A stretch of 15,950 nt of DNA, taken from assembly GCA_902783825.1 (NCBI GenBank), contig CACZSJ010000039.1:1-15950 (forward strand). Direction: 5' to 3'. Made by a program: the position numbers and the translations under genes. Numbering within the stretch: position 1 is the first letter of the stretch; every line of letters starts with the position of its first letter. This DNA is from Oscillospiraceae bacterium (GTDB lineage: Bacteria; Bacillota; Clostridia; Oscillospirales; Oscillospiraceae). Shown here in pieces: positions 1-7,307 of this stretch. The notes beneath the pieces were generated by a model that worked only from the letters and a program-made list of their open reading frames with translations, did no database searches and had not been told where the DNA came from.

Positions 1-278
1 GGCATCCGCCATTCGTCTTCCTCCCCGGAATACGAATTGTCGATGATGCCAAGGCTGTTGGCCTGCAGGATGCCAAAGTTTTTGAAGGTGCTGCTACGCG
101 GAGCCACATGTGCCTCGTACCCCTCTGGCAGGATCATGCCGACGCCCAGGCGTATCAGGCGGAAGCTGCCTGCCTGCATGCTCACATCCTCTGCGGCCCG
201 CAGGTCAATCCAATCCCCCTTTGTCAGCTTTTCCAGGGGGATGATATCCTTTTCAAAATATTTAACCAGTATTTCCAT
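1..278 (-). CDS. dut: dUTP diphosphatase (dUTPase), N-terminal part, cut by window edge
   Basis: Hydrolyses dUTP to dUMP and pyrophosphate in the cytoplasm, keeping uracil out of DNA and supplying dUMP for thymidylate synthesis. The first 92 residues are visible. They carry trimeric dUTPase motif I (D25-L-R-A-A-E-D31), motif II (P60-R-S-S63, followed by TFKNFGI) and motif III (G77-I-I-D-N-S-Y-S-G-E86) with the conserved Asp80 and Tyr83. The GEEDEW extension after motif III looks like the longer Firmicutes/phage-type motif. The C-terminal motifs IV and V lie beyond position 1. The ATG at 276-278 is preceded by AAGGAG at 285-290 with 6-nt spacing, which fixes the start. The gene is divergent from the hydrolase at 385. 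Family assignment comes from the motifs; the rest of the gene is not visible, so intactness cannot be judged. Confidence 0.9.
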   Translation of the reverse strand, partial: MEILVKYFEKDIIPLEKLTKGDWIDLRAAEDVSMQAGSFRLIRLGVGMILPEGYEAHVAPRSSTFKNFGILQANSLGIIDNSYSGEEDEWRM

Positions 279-310
279 GTATGACTCCTTTCCTGTATGG
301 CAAGCAGATA

Positions 311-339
311 TTGACGAAATTCGTCACCAACGATACAAT
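311..339 (+). promoter_or_regulatory. Sigma-A-type promoter for the plus-strand hydrolase
   Basis: TTGACG at 311-316 and TACAAT at 334-339 are separated by exactly 17 bp. Each hexamer differs from the vegetative consensus (TTGACA / TATAAT) by one base. A start near 346 would give a leader of about 39 nt ending in the AGGAGGAG ribosome binding site at 371-378. The role is inferred from consensus match and position. Confidence 0.7.
312..326. promoter_or_regulatory. Palindrome overlapping the -35 box, candidate operator
   Basis: TGACGAA-A-TTCGTCA is a perfect 7+1+7 palindrome covering the last five bases of the -35 box and the first ten bases of the spacer. A dimeric repressor bound here would block polymerase. 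No regulator gene lies next to it in the window, so the operator role is inference. Confidence 0.4.
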
Positions 340-359
340 ATATACAAGGCAGTTGTATC
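332..359. promoter_or_regulatory. Inverted repeats GATACAA / TTGTATC downstream of the -10 box
   Basis: GATACAA (332-338) and TTGTATC (353-359) are perfect inverted copies 14 bp apart. A further ATACAA copy at 342-347 forms a tighter repeat with TTGTAT at 353-358 (5-bp gap). They span the -10 box and the likely transcription start, where repressor sites often lie. They could also be chance in AT-rich leader sequence. Confidence 0.35.
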
Positions 360-368
360 ATATCACAA
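339..368 (-). promoter_or_regulatory. Possible weak promoter for dut
   Basis: On the minus strand TTGTGA (368-363) and TATATA (344-339) are 18 bp apart and point at dut. They overlap the divergent hydrolase promoter, so the two could compete. The matches are moderate in AT-rich DNA, and I rate this as a candidate only. Confidence 0.3.
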
Positions 369-384
369 GTAGGAGGAGAATGCC

Positions 385-1323
385 ATGCCCAGATTTGAAG
401 ACTTTTATTTCGACTCCAGCACGGGAAAAAATCGCATCCGTGTGCGCAAGTGTCTGCCGGACGGACAGGCGAAAGCCATCGTGCAGATTGCCCACGGGAT
501 AGCGGAGCACATGGAACGCTACGATGACTTTATGGAATTTTTGGCCTCTCATGATTATCTGGTAGTAGGCAACGATCATCTTGGGCACGGCAAGTCCATT
601 GCCAAGCCCTCTGAAAAAGGGATTTTTGCGGACAAGGACGGCTGGTCCCATGTTGTCCAGGATATGGATCGTCTGCGGGACCTCATGCGCAGAGAGTATC
701 CCGATCTGCCTTACATCTTTTTCGGACACAGCATGGGCAGCTTTCTCACGCGTACCTATTTAATCTGCCATCCGGACAAATATGACGCCGCGATTCTCAG
801 CGGAACCGGCCAGCAGAGTAAGGCTTTGGTGGCCGCCGGTCTCGCTGCCTCTCAGCTGCTGACCCGGCTGAACGGCCCGGCGGGCAACGGCAAAGCTCTC
901 AACGACATGGCCTTCGGCGCCTACACCAAACGGATCGAAAATCCCAGAACCGCCTTTGACTGGCTCAGCCGCAAGGCCGAAACGGTCGATAACTATATTG
1001 CCGATCCCCTCTGCGGCTTCGTTGCCAAAGTCAGTTTGTATCGGGATATGATGGGCGGCATTAAATTCATAAGCAACCAGAAAAACATCGACCTCATGAA
1101 CAAAGAGGCGCCTGTCTATTTTATGTCCGGTGCGGAAGATCCGGTTGGCGACTATGGCGTCGGCGTCGAGCGGGCGTACAAAGCCTTCTGTCACGCCGGA
1201 CTGCATGACGTCAGCATCCGGCTCTATCCCGGCGGCCGGCATGAAATGCTCAATGAGACCAACAATCAAGAGGTTTATCAGGATATTCTCAACTGGCTGG
1301 AAGAAAAGCTGCCTCAGTTATGA
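385..1323 (+). CDS. Alpha/beta hydrolase, serine aminopeptidase S33 / monoacylglycerol lipase-like
   Basis: A 312-residue soluble alpha/beta-hydrolase of the Hydrolase_4 (S33) group that includes monoacylglycerol lipases and lysophospholipases. The nucleophile elbow is G114-H-S116-M-G118. The likely acid is Asp252 (GAEDPVG) and the catalytic histidine is His286 (GGRHEML), giving a complete Ser-Asp-His triad. The oxyanion segment AHGIAEH begins near residue 36, and the DHLGHG segment (64-69) is typical of the family. The region from about 145 to 215 should form the lid that sets substrate preference. No signal peptide is visible. AGGAGGAG at 371-378 with 6-nt spacing fixes the ATG. It is the only plus-strand gene in the window, with its own promoter and terminator, so it is probably monocistronic. 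Esterase or lipase activity is family inference; the substrate is unknown. Confidence 0.88.
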   Translation: MPRFEDFYFDSSTGKNRIRVRKCLPDGQAKAIVQIAHGIAEHMERYDDFMEFLASHDYLVVGNDHLGHGKSIAKPSEKGIFADKDGWSHVVQDMDRLRDLMRREYPDLPYIFFGHSMGSFLTRTYLICHPDKYDAAILSGTGQQSKALVAAGLAASQLLTRLNGPAGNGKALNDMAFGAYTKRIENPRTAFDWLSRKAETVDNYIADPLCGFVAKVSLYRDMMGGIKFISNQKNIDLMNKEAPVYFMSGAEDPVGDYGVGVERAYKAFCHAGLHDVSIRLYPGGRHEMLNETNNQEVYQDILNWLEEKLPQL

Positions 1324-1340
1324 GTCAGACAAAAGACCAT

Positions 1341-1371
1341 AAAAAATCGCCGCGTATTGCGGCGATTTTTT
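1341..1371. terminator. Bidirectional intrinsic terminator
   Basis: A perfect 13-bp inverted repeat, AAAAAATCGCCGC (1341-1353) and GCGGCGATTTTTT (1359-1371), encloses a 5-nt loop. Six T residues end the structure on either strand. It begins 17 nt after the hydrolase stop and lies 4 nt beyond the ispH-rpsA stop, so it can terminate both convergent transcripts. Confidence 0.9.
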
Positions 1372-1375
1372 ATGC

Positions 1376-3544
1376 TTATTCTTCCTCTGCGGGCTTTTCC
1401 GCCTCGGCAGTCTCTTCCACCGCAGCGGGTTCTACGGCCTCAACCGCTTCTTTCACCACAGCAGGCTCCACAGCCTCAACGACTTCCTCAACCGGCGCTT
1501 CTTCGGCCTCGGGCGCAATCCCCGTTGCCGTGCCATCGGTTTCGACCTCGTACACCAAAGCGTCCTCGCCGCTCTCTTCAAGCTCGTCCTCAGACTCTAC
1601 CGACACAGCAGGAGCCGGCTCAGCAAGCGCACGGATAGACAGGGAGATCTTGTGCTTTTCTTCGTCAACCGCCGTGATCTTGGCCTCCACCACGTCGCCT
1701 ACCGTGAGCACGTCCTCAGGCTTGGCAATGCGGCGATTGGCAATCTGGCTGATGTGAATCAAACCGTCCACACCGGGAACCACTTCAGCAAAGGCGCCAA
1801 AGGGCATCAGCTTCACGATGTTCACGTTGGCGATGTCGCCCACCTGATACCGACTGGTAAACAGGTTCCAGGGATTCGCCTCGGGGTCCTTGTAGCCAAG
1901 AGAAATCTTGCGCTTTTCTTTATCGAAGTTGATCACGTAGACCTCGACCTCATCCCCCACAGACACGACCTCGGAGGGCTGATGGATCCTGCCCCAGCTC
2001 AGCTCAGAAACGTGAACCATGCCATCGATACCGCCGATGTCCACAAATGCGCCGTAGCTGGTCAGAGACTTGACCACGCCCTGGTACTTCTTGCCGACCT
2101 CGATCTCATTCCAAATGGCCTCGATCCGTTCCCGGCGCTCAGCCTGAGCGACCCGGCGAATGGAGCCTACAACACGCTTGCGGGCTTTATTGACCTCGGT
2201 AATCCGCAGCCGGACCGTCTTCTTCAGCAGCTGCGCAAGCTCCGCGTCACGGGGCAGGTCAGTCTGAGAAGCAGGCACAAAGACACGCACGCCCTTGACG
2301 TTGACCACAACGCCGCCCTTGTTCTCTTCCGTCACAACGCCTTCCACAATGGCTTCGCTGTCAACTGCTTCTTCGATGTCCAACCAAACCTTCGCCGCGT
2401 CCAGGCGCTTCTTGGAGAGCATCGCGGTGCCTTCCACGTCGTTGACACGCACAACAATGGCTTCGATCTCATCGCCAACCTTGACCACATCTTCCACTTT
2501 TCCACCGTCATCGGTGAATTCCGTCGTCGGAATAAAGCCGGAATACTTGGCGCCCAGATCCACGCTGATTTCCGTGCCAGTAATGGCAACGACCGTACCG
2601 CTTACCTTCTCCCCATTATATATTGGTTTGAGAGTCTCCTCCAGCATTTCATCGAAGGACAGTTCCTTCTCTACTGTGGATTCTTCAACTCTGATTTCAT
2701 CGCTCATCTTGTTTCTTACCTCCTTAATTATCCACGCGGGGGTAGATGCGCCGGCTGTCAATCCCACCGTGTGCGCAGCCTTGAGCCTGTCCAGATCCAG
2801 CTCTTCCGGTCTTTCAATAAACTGGACGTTGGGGCAAGACAACTGGCAAATCTGCGCAAGGTGGCAACTGTTGGCGCTATGCCTGCCGCCGATCACCACC
2901 ATGGCGTCACAGTCGGCAGCGAGGCGTGCCGCCTCTTCCTGCCGCGTAAACGTAGCAGAGCATATTGTATCAGATATTTTCACATTTGTACATCTTTTTT
3001 TTATGATGTCACAACATTCGGTAAAATTAGTATGCGTCTGGGTTGTTTGCACGACAAGGCTTATCGGTTTCTCCCAAAAACAATCATTATTTTCCAACCA
3101 GTCTTCGACTTCCTGAGCGGTCTCAAAAACCGCGCAGGAGCGACACCAGCCACGGATCGCCTCAACTTCCGGGTGATTTCTCGAGCCGATCACCACGACA
3201 AATCGCCCCTCGTCTCCCGCCTGCTGCACAATGCTGTGAATGGCTTTGACCATCGGACAGGTAGCGTCGGTGATCTGTGCCCCCGTTTCTTCCAAAGCTT
3301 TGTATACAGCTGGCGAAACCCCATGAGCGCGAATGATGACGGGTTCTCCCGGCCGCAACTCTTCCGCGGATTCGATCACGCGCAGGCCTCGCTTCTCCAG
3401 CGTTGAGACTACGTCCGCGTTATGGATCAGCTCTCCGAGACTTGCGCAATTGCCCAACTCATCCAGCAGCTTCTCTGCCATTTCCACGGAGCGGCTGACC
3501 CCGAAGCAGAATCCTGCGCTTTCCGCAAGCAAAAGCCGTTTCAT
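1376..3544 (-). CDS. ispH-rpsA: 4-hydroxy-3-methylbut-2-enyl diphosphate reductase fused to 30S ribosomal protein S1
   Basis: A 722-residue two-part protein. Residues 1 to about 279 are IspH/LytB, the iron-sulfur enzyme that reduces HMBPP to IPP and DMAPP in the last step of the MEP pathway. Cluster ligands Cys13, Cys96 and Cys195 and active-site residues His41, His74, His124, Glu126 and Thr167 are all present. Residues 280-722 are ribosomal protein S1 with four S1 RNA-binding repeats at about 312-380, 397-465, 481-550 and 567-637, then an acidic Ala/Glu/Val tail. Four repeats is the usual Firmicutes form. This fusion is known in clostridial genomes. The ATG overlaps the cmk stop as ATGA, suggesting translational coupling; its own ribosome site is weak. 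An internal AAGGAGGT and ATG (Met280) sit at the domain junction, so free S1 may also be made. It is the last gene before the 1341-1371 terminator. Confidence 0.95.
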   Translation of the reverse strand: MKRLLLAESAGFCFGVSRSVEMAEKLLDELGNCASLGELIHNADVVSTLEKRGLRVIESAEELRPGEPVIIRAHGVSPAVYKALEETGAQITDATCPMVKAIHSIVQQAGDEGRFVVVIGSRNHPEVEAIRGWCRSCAVFETAQEVEDWLENNDCFWEKPISLVVQTTQTHTNFTECCDIIKKRCTNVKISDTICSATFTRQEEAARLAADCDAMVVIGGRHSANSCHLAQICQLSCPNVQFIERPEELDLDRLKAAHTVGLTAGASTPAWIIKEVRNKMSDEIRVEESTVEKELSFDEMLEETLKPIYNGEKVSGTVVAITGTEISVDLGAKYSGFIPTTEFTDDGGKVEDVVKVGDEIEAIVVRVNDVEGTAMLSKKRLDAAKVWLDIEEAVDSEAIVEGVVTEENKGGVVVNVKGVRVFVPASQTDLPRDAELAQLLKKTVRLRITEVNKARKRVVGSIRRVAQAERRERIEAIWNEIEVGKKYQGVVKSLTSYGAFVDIGGIDGMVHVSELSWGRIHQPSEVVSVGDEVEVYVINFDKEKRKISLGYKDPEANPWNLFTSRYQVGDIANVNIVKLMPFGAFAEVVPGVDGLIHISQIANRRIAKPEDVLTVGDVVEAKITAVDEEKHKISLSIRALAEPAPAVSVESEDELEESGEDALVYEVETDGTATGIAPEAEEAPVEEVVEAVEPAVVKEAVEAVEPAAVEETAEAEKPAEEE
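1409..1480 (-). repeat. Two 36-bp imperfect tandem units encoding the S1 acidic tail
   Basis: Residues 689-700 (VEAVEPAVVKEA) and 701-712 (VEAVEPAAVEET) of the fusion protein are consecutive 12-residue copies, encoded at 1445-1480 and 1409-1444. They lie after the last S1 domain in a tail rich in Glu, Ala and Val. Such low-complexity tails readily gain or lose units. Confidence 0.6.
2705..2725 (-). promoter_or_regulatory. rpsA: Internal ribosome binding site and ATG for free S1
   Basis: On the minus strand AAGGAGGT (2725-2718) is followed after 10 nt by an ATG (2707-2705) in the same reading frame. This is Met280, exactly between the IspH and S1 parts, and the peptide that follows (MSDEIRVEES) looks like the N-terminus of a stand-alone S1. 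The site encodes Lys-Glu-Val of the common IspH C-terminal IIKEV segment, so protein constraint may have helped create it. Use of the site is inference. Confidence 0.6.
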
Positions 3545-4242
3545 GACTGCGCTTCGGGGAGCTCGATCCCCAGATGCTCATGAATGATTTGACACATTTT
3601 GGCGAAGCTGGCCTCAAAATCAATCTCCGTAGTATCCAGATACACCGCGTCATCCGCCGGCTTTAGAGGCGCCGTCTTCCGCCCGCTGTCCTGGGCGTCG
3701 CGATACTGGATATCCCGCAAGACTTCTTCAAAATCAGCCGCAACGCCTTTTTCGGCCAATTGCTTCATACGGCGTTCCGCCCTGGCCTGGGCGCTGGCCG
3801 TCAGAAAGATCTTCAACTGGGCGTCCGGCAGCACCACCGTGCCGATGTCTCGCCCGTCCATGATCACATTGTTCTCCCGGGCAAGCTGCCGCTGCATTTC
3901 CAACAGATACGAGCGCACACTCGGCAGCGCGGAAACGTCAGAGGCGCATATGGAGATTTCCGGCATGCGGATATCACGGGATACGTCCTCCCCATTTAAG
4001 TACATGCGCTGCTCACCGCTCTCATCGTAGCGCATCTCAATACGCAACTGCGGCAAAATCGCAGAGACCGCCGCCTCGTCCTTCCGATCAATCCCTTGGC
4101 GATACGCGGCAAGGCCTACCGTGCGGTAAATCGCGCCGGTATCTACATAGATGATTCCATAGGCCTCGGCGCAGCGCTGCGCAAGGCTGCTTTTCCCTGC
4201 GCCGGACGGGCCGTCGATGGCAATTGCAAAGTGTTCTCTCAT
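3541..4242 (-). CDS. cmk: Cytidylate (CMP/dCMP) kinase
   Basis: Phosphorylates CMP and dCMP with ATP to give CDP and dCDP in the cytoplasm. The P-loop is G11-P-S-G-A-G-K-S18, followed by DTGAIYR (34-40), the conserved nucleotide-binding MDGRDIGT segment (128-135) and the Arg-rich ARAERR stretch (153-158) typical of the lid side. DSGRKTAPLKPADDA near 185-199 matches the C-terminal family signature. At 233 residues it is close to the usual 220-230. AGGGGA with 5-nt spacing precedes the ATG. The gene begins 28 nt after the flavoprotein stop, and its TGA overlaps the ispH start by four bases. cmk next to ispH/rpsA is a conserved clostridial arrangement; cmk-rpsA is also seen in proteobacteria. 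No plsC lies between cmk and ispH, although it does in many relatives. Confidence 0.96.
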   Translation of the reverse strand: MREHFAIAIDGPSGAGKSSLAQRCAEAYGIIYVDTGAIYRTVGLAAYRQGIDRKDEAAVSAILPQLRIEMRYDESGEQRMYLNGEDVSRDIRMPEISICASDVSALPSVRSYLLEMQRQLARENNVIMDGRDIGTVVLPDAQLKIFLTASAQARAERRMKQLAEKGVAADFEEVLRDIQYRDAQDSGRKTAPLKPADDAVYLDTTEIDFEASFAKMCQIIHEHLGIELPEAQS

Positions 4243-4270
4243 AGTATTCCCCTTATCAAAAAAACAGATT

Positions 4271-5506
4271 TTAAACAGATTTTCCGGCCACGTAGCCGGT
4301 TGACCAGGCTATTTGCAGATTGAAGCCGCCTGTATAGGCATCCAAATCCAAAACCTCTCCGGCGAAAAACAGACCAGGAACAAGCTTGGATTCCATGCTG
4401 CGCGGATTGATTTCCCGCGTGCAGACGCCCCCTGCCGTTACGATCGCTTCTGCAATGGGGCGCGCTCCGCTAATGGAGACAGGAAAGTGCTTGAACAGCT
4501 GTACCAGTTGCGCTCGCTGCTGCTTGCTGATGTGTCGCACCAGGGTATCCTCTGGGATCCCAGACAGGGCAATCAGCACAGGGATCATAGACCTTCCCGC
4601 CAGATCTGTCAAGGCGTTTTTGAAGACTTTTCCCGCATATTTTTCAAAATCCCGCTGAATCCGCGCGTCCAGTTTTTGTTCATCCAGCGCCGGTTTCAAG
4701 TCAATTTCCAGCCTGCAAGGCAGTTCCCCAATTCTTCGCAGCTTGGCGCTGGCGGATAGGACCAGAGGGCCGGACACACCGAAATGCGTAAACAGCATCT
4801 CCCCCAGTTCCCGAAAGACAAGCCTTTCCTCTTCATAAGCGGACAGCACCACGTTTCTCAGCGAAAAGCCCTGCATCTGCTCGCAGAACCAGTCCGGACT
4901 CTCCAACGGAACCAGCGACGGTCGGCATGGCGTTATCTGGTGCCCGCAGCTTGCGGCAAGGCGGTATCCATCTCCGGTGGAGCCGGTGAGCGGATAAGAC
5001 AGGCCTCCGGTACAGATCGCCGCGGAACGGCAGGCAATAATACCCTTTTCGGTTTTTACGCCGCAGACCGCACCTCCCTCCAGCAGGATGGCCTTGGCTG
5101 TTGTTTGCATCAAACGAACGCCTCGCTGCTTGCACAGGCTGCCCATTGCGTCCGCTACATCATTGGCATTGTCTGAAATCGGAAAAACACGCCCGCCCCG
5201 TTCTGTTTTCAGAGGCACGCCGATATCTTCAAAAAAGGCTATCGTATCTTCAGGAGACAATCGGTTGAGCGCACTGTAAAGAAAACGTCCGTCTCCCGGG
5301 ATGTTGGACATAAAGGTCTTGATGTCACAGTGATTGGTCAGATTGCAGCGGCCCTTCCCCGTGATCCGCAGCTTGCGGCCAAGCTGTCGATTGGGCTCTA
5401 AAAGCCTTACGCTCAAGCCGCGTTCCGCCGCTGTTGCAGCGCACATCATGCCAGCCGGTCCACCACCGATCACCACAAGATCGCATGTATCTCGATACTC
5501 TTTCAT
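4271..5506 (-). CDS. HI0933-family (BaiN/YhiN-like) FAD-dependent oxidoreductase
   Basis: A 411-residue cytoplasmic flavoprotein. The N-terminal dinucleotide fold has VVIGGGPAG (11-19). It is followed by the family signature GRKLRITGKGRCNLTN (43-58), an internal GRVFPISDNA segment, TGGLSYPLTGSTGDG, and the C-terminal FAD-contacting GEVLDLDAYTGGFNLQ (383-398). The order and full length match the HI0933/YhiN group, often labelled aminoacetone oxidase or BaiN. The physiological reaction of most members is unknown, and the BaiN bile-acid role proposed for one gut clostridium should not be transferred here. The ATG directly abuts the rluB stop (TAG|ATG), with a weak GGAAG site 8 nt upstream inside rluB, which suggests coupled translation. 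The gene commonly sits beside cmk in Clostridia. Confidence 0.9.
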   Translation of the reverse strand: MKEYRDTCDLVVIGGGPAGMMCAATAAERGLSVRLLEPNRQLGRKLRITGKGRCNLTNHCDIKTFMSNIPGDGRFLYSALNRLSPEDTIAFFEDIGVPLKTERGGRVFPISDNANDVADAMGSLCKQRGVRLMQTTAKAILLEGGAVCGVKTEKGIIACRSAAICTGGLSYPLTGSTGDGYRLAASCGHQITPCRPSLVPLESPDWFCEQMQGFSLRNVVLSAYEEERLVFRELGEMLFTHFGVSGPLVLSASAKLRRIGELPCRLEIDLKPALDEQKLDARIQRDFEKYAGKVFKNALTDLAGRSMIPVLIALSGIPEDTLVRHISKQQRAQLVQLFKHFPVSISGARPIAEAIVTAGGVCTREINPRSMESKLVPGLFFAGEVLDLDAYTGGFNLQIAWSTGYVAGKSV

Positions 5507-6223
5507 CTATTTCGCTTCCATCTTCTTAAGCTCATCCTGTGTCAGATGCCGCCACTTCCCGGAAGGCAGCTTCCCCAAAAGCACAGCGCCTTCTCGAATG
5601 CGACACAATCTGCTCACGCGCAGTTCCGCTTGCTGGCACATTTTTCGCACCTGGCGGTTGCGCCCTTCATGAATGGTAATCAGCAAAACCGCCGTATCAG
5701 CTGCTGCCTCCTCCACTTCTACCCGGGCTGGGCGGATTTCATAGCCGTCGATTCGCATCGGCTTGCGCAGTTGCTCCACTCCGTGGCGCAAATTATCCCC
5801 TCTGACCCAGGTGCGATACGTCTTTTCCACTTCATGGGACGGGTGCATCAGGCGGTTGGCAAAGTCTCCGTCATTGGTCATCAACAGCAGCCCTTCCGAA
5901 TTGACATCCAGGCGACCCACGGGATAAACCCGTGCATCCAGATCTCGCACAAGCTCGTCGACGCTGTGCCGCCCCTTCTCATCTCGCATGGTGCTCACAT
6001 ATCCACGGGGCTTGTTCAACACTATGTAGTACAGCTTGCCGACTGTCGGCAAACGCTGTCCGTCCACACAGATCACATCTGCGTTGGCATCTGCGCGATC
6101 GCCCAACTGCGCGATCGCGCCGTTTACGCTGACCCGTCCTGCCGCGATAGCCGTCTCCGCTGCCCGCCTGGACATCAGACCGGCAGCGGATATGATTTTT
6201 TGCAGTTTATCTCGCTGTTGCAT
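5507..6223 (-). CDS. rluB: 23S rRNA pseudouridine synthase, RsuA/RluB/E/F family
   Basis: Isomerises a specific uridine to pseudouridine in rRNA; the closest well-known Firmicutes members act on 23S rRNA. I place the start at the ATG at 6221-6223, giving 238 residues that begin MQQRDKLQKI. GGGAGAG lies 8 nt upstream, and the family S4 RNA-binding domain starts right away (residues 4-36). An upstream in-frame start at 6301 would add 26 residues unlike the family and overlap the previous gene by 95 nt. The catalytic motif is GRLDVNSEGLLL with Asp106; KPRGYVST (71-78) and the C-terminal GRNRQVRKM are also family hallmarks. The start overlaps the carboxypeptidase end by 17 nt. The exact target uridine is not deducible from sequence alone. 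Confidence 0.92.
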   Translation of the reverse strand: MQQRDKLQKIISAAGLMSRRAAETAIAAGRVSVNGAIAQLGDRADANADVICVDGQRLPTVGKLYYIVLNKPRGYVSTMRDEKGRHSVDELVRDLDARVYPVGRLDVNSEGLLLMTNDGDFANRLMHPSHEVEKTYRTWVRGDNLRHGVEQLRKPMRIDGYEIRPARVEVEEAAADTAVLLITIHEGRNRQVRKMCQQAELRVSRLCRIREGAVLLGKLPSGKWRHLTQDELKKMEAK

Positions 6224-7307
6224 AACGCAATCTCTCCCACAAATTTGGACGGCTGCCCAGGCTTGGGACGCTCTCGGCATATACCAGTTTTGTCTCGGCA
6301 AGGACTTGGCCGTTAGCCAGGATTCTCAGGCGTCCTGCCTGCTCTCCTGCCTGGATCGGCGCAAAAGCAAAAGGGGGAAGCTCCTCGCAAATCTCCAAAA
6401 CTTGATCCTTCTCCATCAAGATCTCGACCGGTTGGGCAACAATCTCTATGCTGCTTGCGCGGCCGCCCACGACTGGGATCCGATAGCCCGTCTCCCGGTC
6501 TGGTCTGCGAACCGTGTATCGGTCAAAGGCCCAATCGTACAGGCGCTGATGATCCTGCCAGTCCTGCGGATCCTGCAGCGTGACACAGTAAAACCGTGTT
6601 CCTTCCCTCTCGCAGCAGCTAACCAGACAGCGCCCTGCCGCTTTGGTATAGCCGGTCTTGCCGCCCAAGCAACCATGGCACAGGCGCAGCAGCTTGTTGT
6701 GATTGACAAAGCTCAGCCCGTGAATCTTACAGCTTTTCTCTCGAATCAGCCGGGAAAAGCAGTCGTTATGCATACAATAGGCCATCAGCTTCGCCAGGTC
6801 GTATGCACTGGAATAGTGCTGCGGCGCATCCAGGCCGTGCGGATTTTCAAAATGGCTGTCGCCCAAGCTCAGCGCCGCCGCCTTTCGATTCATCTCTTCA
6901 ACGAATGCCTCTGCGTCGCCGGATACATGCTCGGCCAATGCCAGCGCAGCGTCATTTCCGGACACCAGCAGCAGCCCCAGCAGCAGCTCTTCGACCGTAT
7001 AGCTCTGGCCCGGGCGCAGATACATGGACGAACCTTCTACCGTACAGTGCTCAGGCTTTATCAGAACAGATTCGTCCAGCCTGCAGTTCTCTAAAACTAA
7101 AATCGCCGTCAGCAGTTTCGTCGTGCTGGCAATCAGCGCGCGATCCCTTGCGTTGTTCTCATAGACGATCGCGCCGCATTCGCTCATCACCACAGCGTGT
7201 TTCGCCTGGATCCGCGGCGCATCCTCCGCGCTTGCAGTCGGAACGCTGGATAGCATTAGGCCAAGAACCAGGCCCACAGCCAAATGTTTCTGAATAATAA
7301 GCACCAC
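6207..7307 (-). CDS. Serine-type D-Ala-D-Ala carboxypeptidase (PBP5/DacF-like)
   Basis: A secreted or membrane-attached peptidase S11 enzyme that trims the terminal D-Ala from peptidoglycan pentapeptides. The three penicillin-binding motifs are S61-T-T-K64, S116-G-N118 and K217-T-G219. The first 27 residues look like a signal peptide (Lys7, hydrophobic core, cleavage after TASA). The C-terminal part (about 275-366) resembles the beta-rich PBP5 C domain. Its position after DUF2953-gerW parallels clostridial operons carrying sporulation dacF/dacB-type genes, so a spore-cortex role is plausible but not shown. The start is uncertain. The only reasonable codons are two adjacent GTGs (7307-7302), without a proper ribosome site and inside a long hairpin; an in-frame CTG at 7334 would give a longer, more basic leader. 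Confidence 0.88.
   Translation of the reverse strand: MVLIIQKHLAVGLVLGLMLSSVPTASAEDAPRIQAKHAVVMSECGAIVYENNARDRALIASTTKLLTAILVLENCRLDESVLIKPEHCTVEGSSMYLRPGQSYTVEELLLGLLLVSGNDAALALAEHVSGDAEAFVEEMNRKAAALSLGDSHFENPHGLDAPQHYSSAYDLAKLMAYCMHNDCFSRLIREKSCKIHGLSFVNHNKLLRLCHGCLGGKTGYTKAAGRCLVSCCEREGTRFYCVTLQDPQDWQDHQRLYDWAFDRYTVRRPDRETGYRIPVVGGRASSIEIVAQPVEILMEKDQVLEICEELPPFAFAPIQAGEQAGRLRILANGQVLAETKLVYAESVPSLGSRPNLWERLRYATAR

Noticed and set aside
1652..3406. A 584-codon plus-strand open frame opposite ispH-rpsA
   Set aside because: It is antisense to an unmistakable IspH-S1 gene, has no ribosome site or recognisable domain, and is His/Leu/Arg-rich as expected for a shadow frame in moderately GC-rich DNA.
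6224..6301. N-terminal extension of the RluB-type synthase
   Set aside because: The extra 26 residues are unlike the family, overlap the carboxypeptidase gene by 95 nt, and the ATG at 6223 has its own ribosome site directly before the S4 domain.
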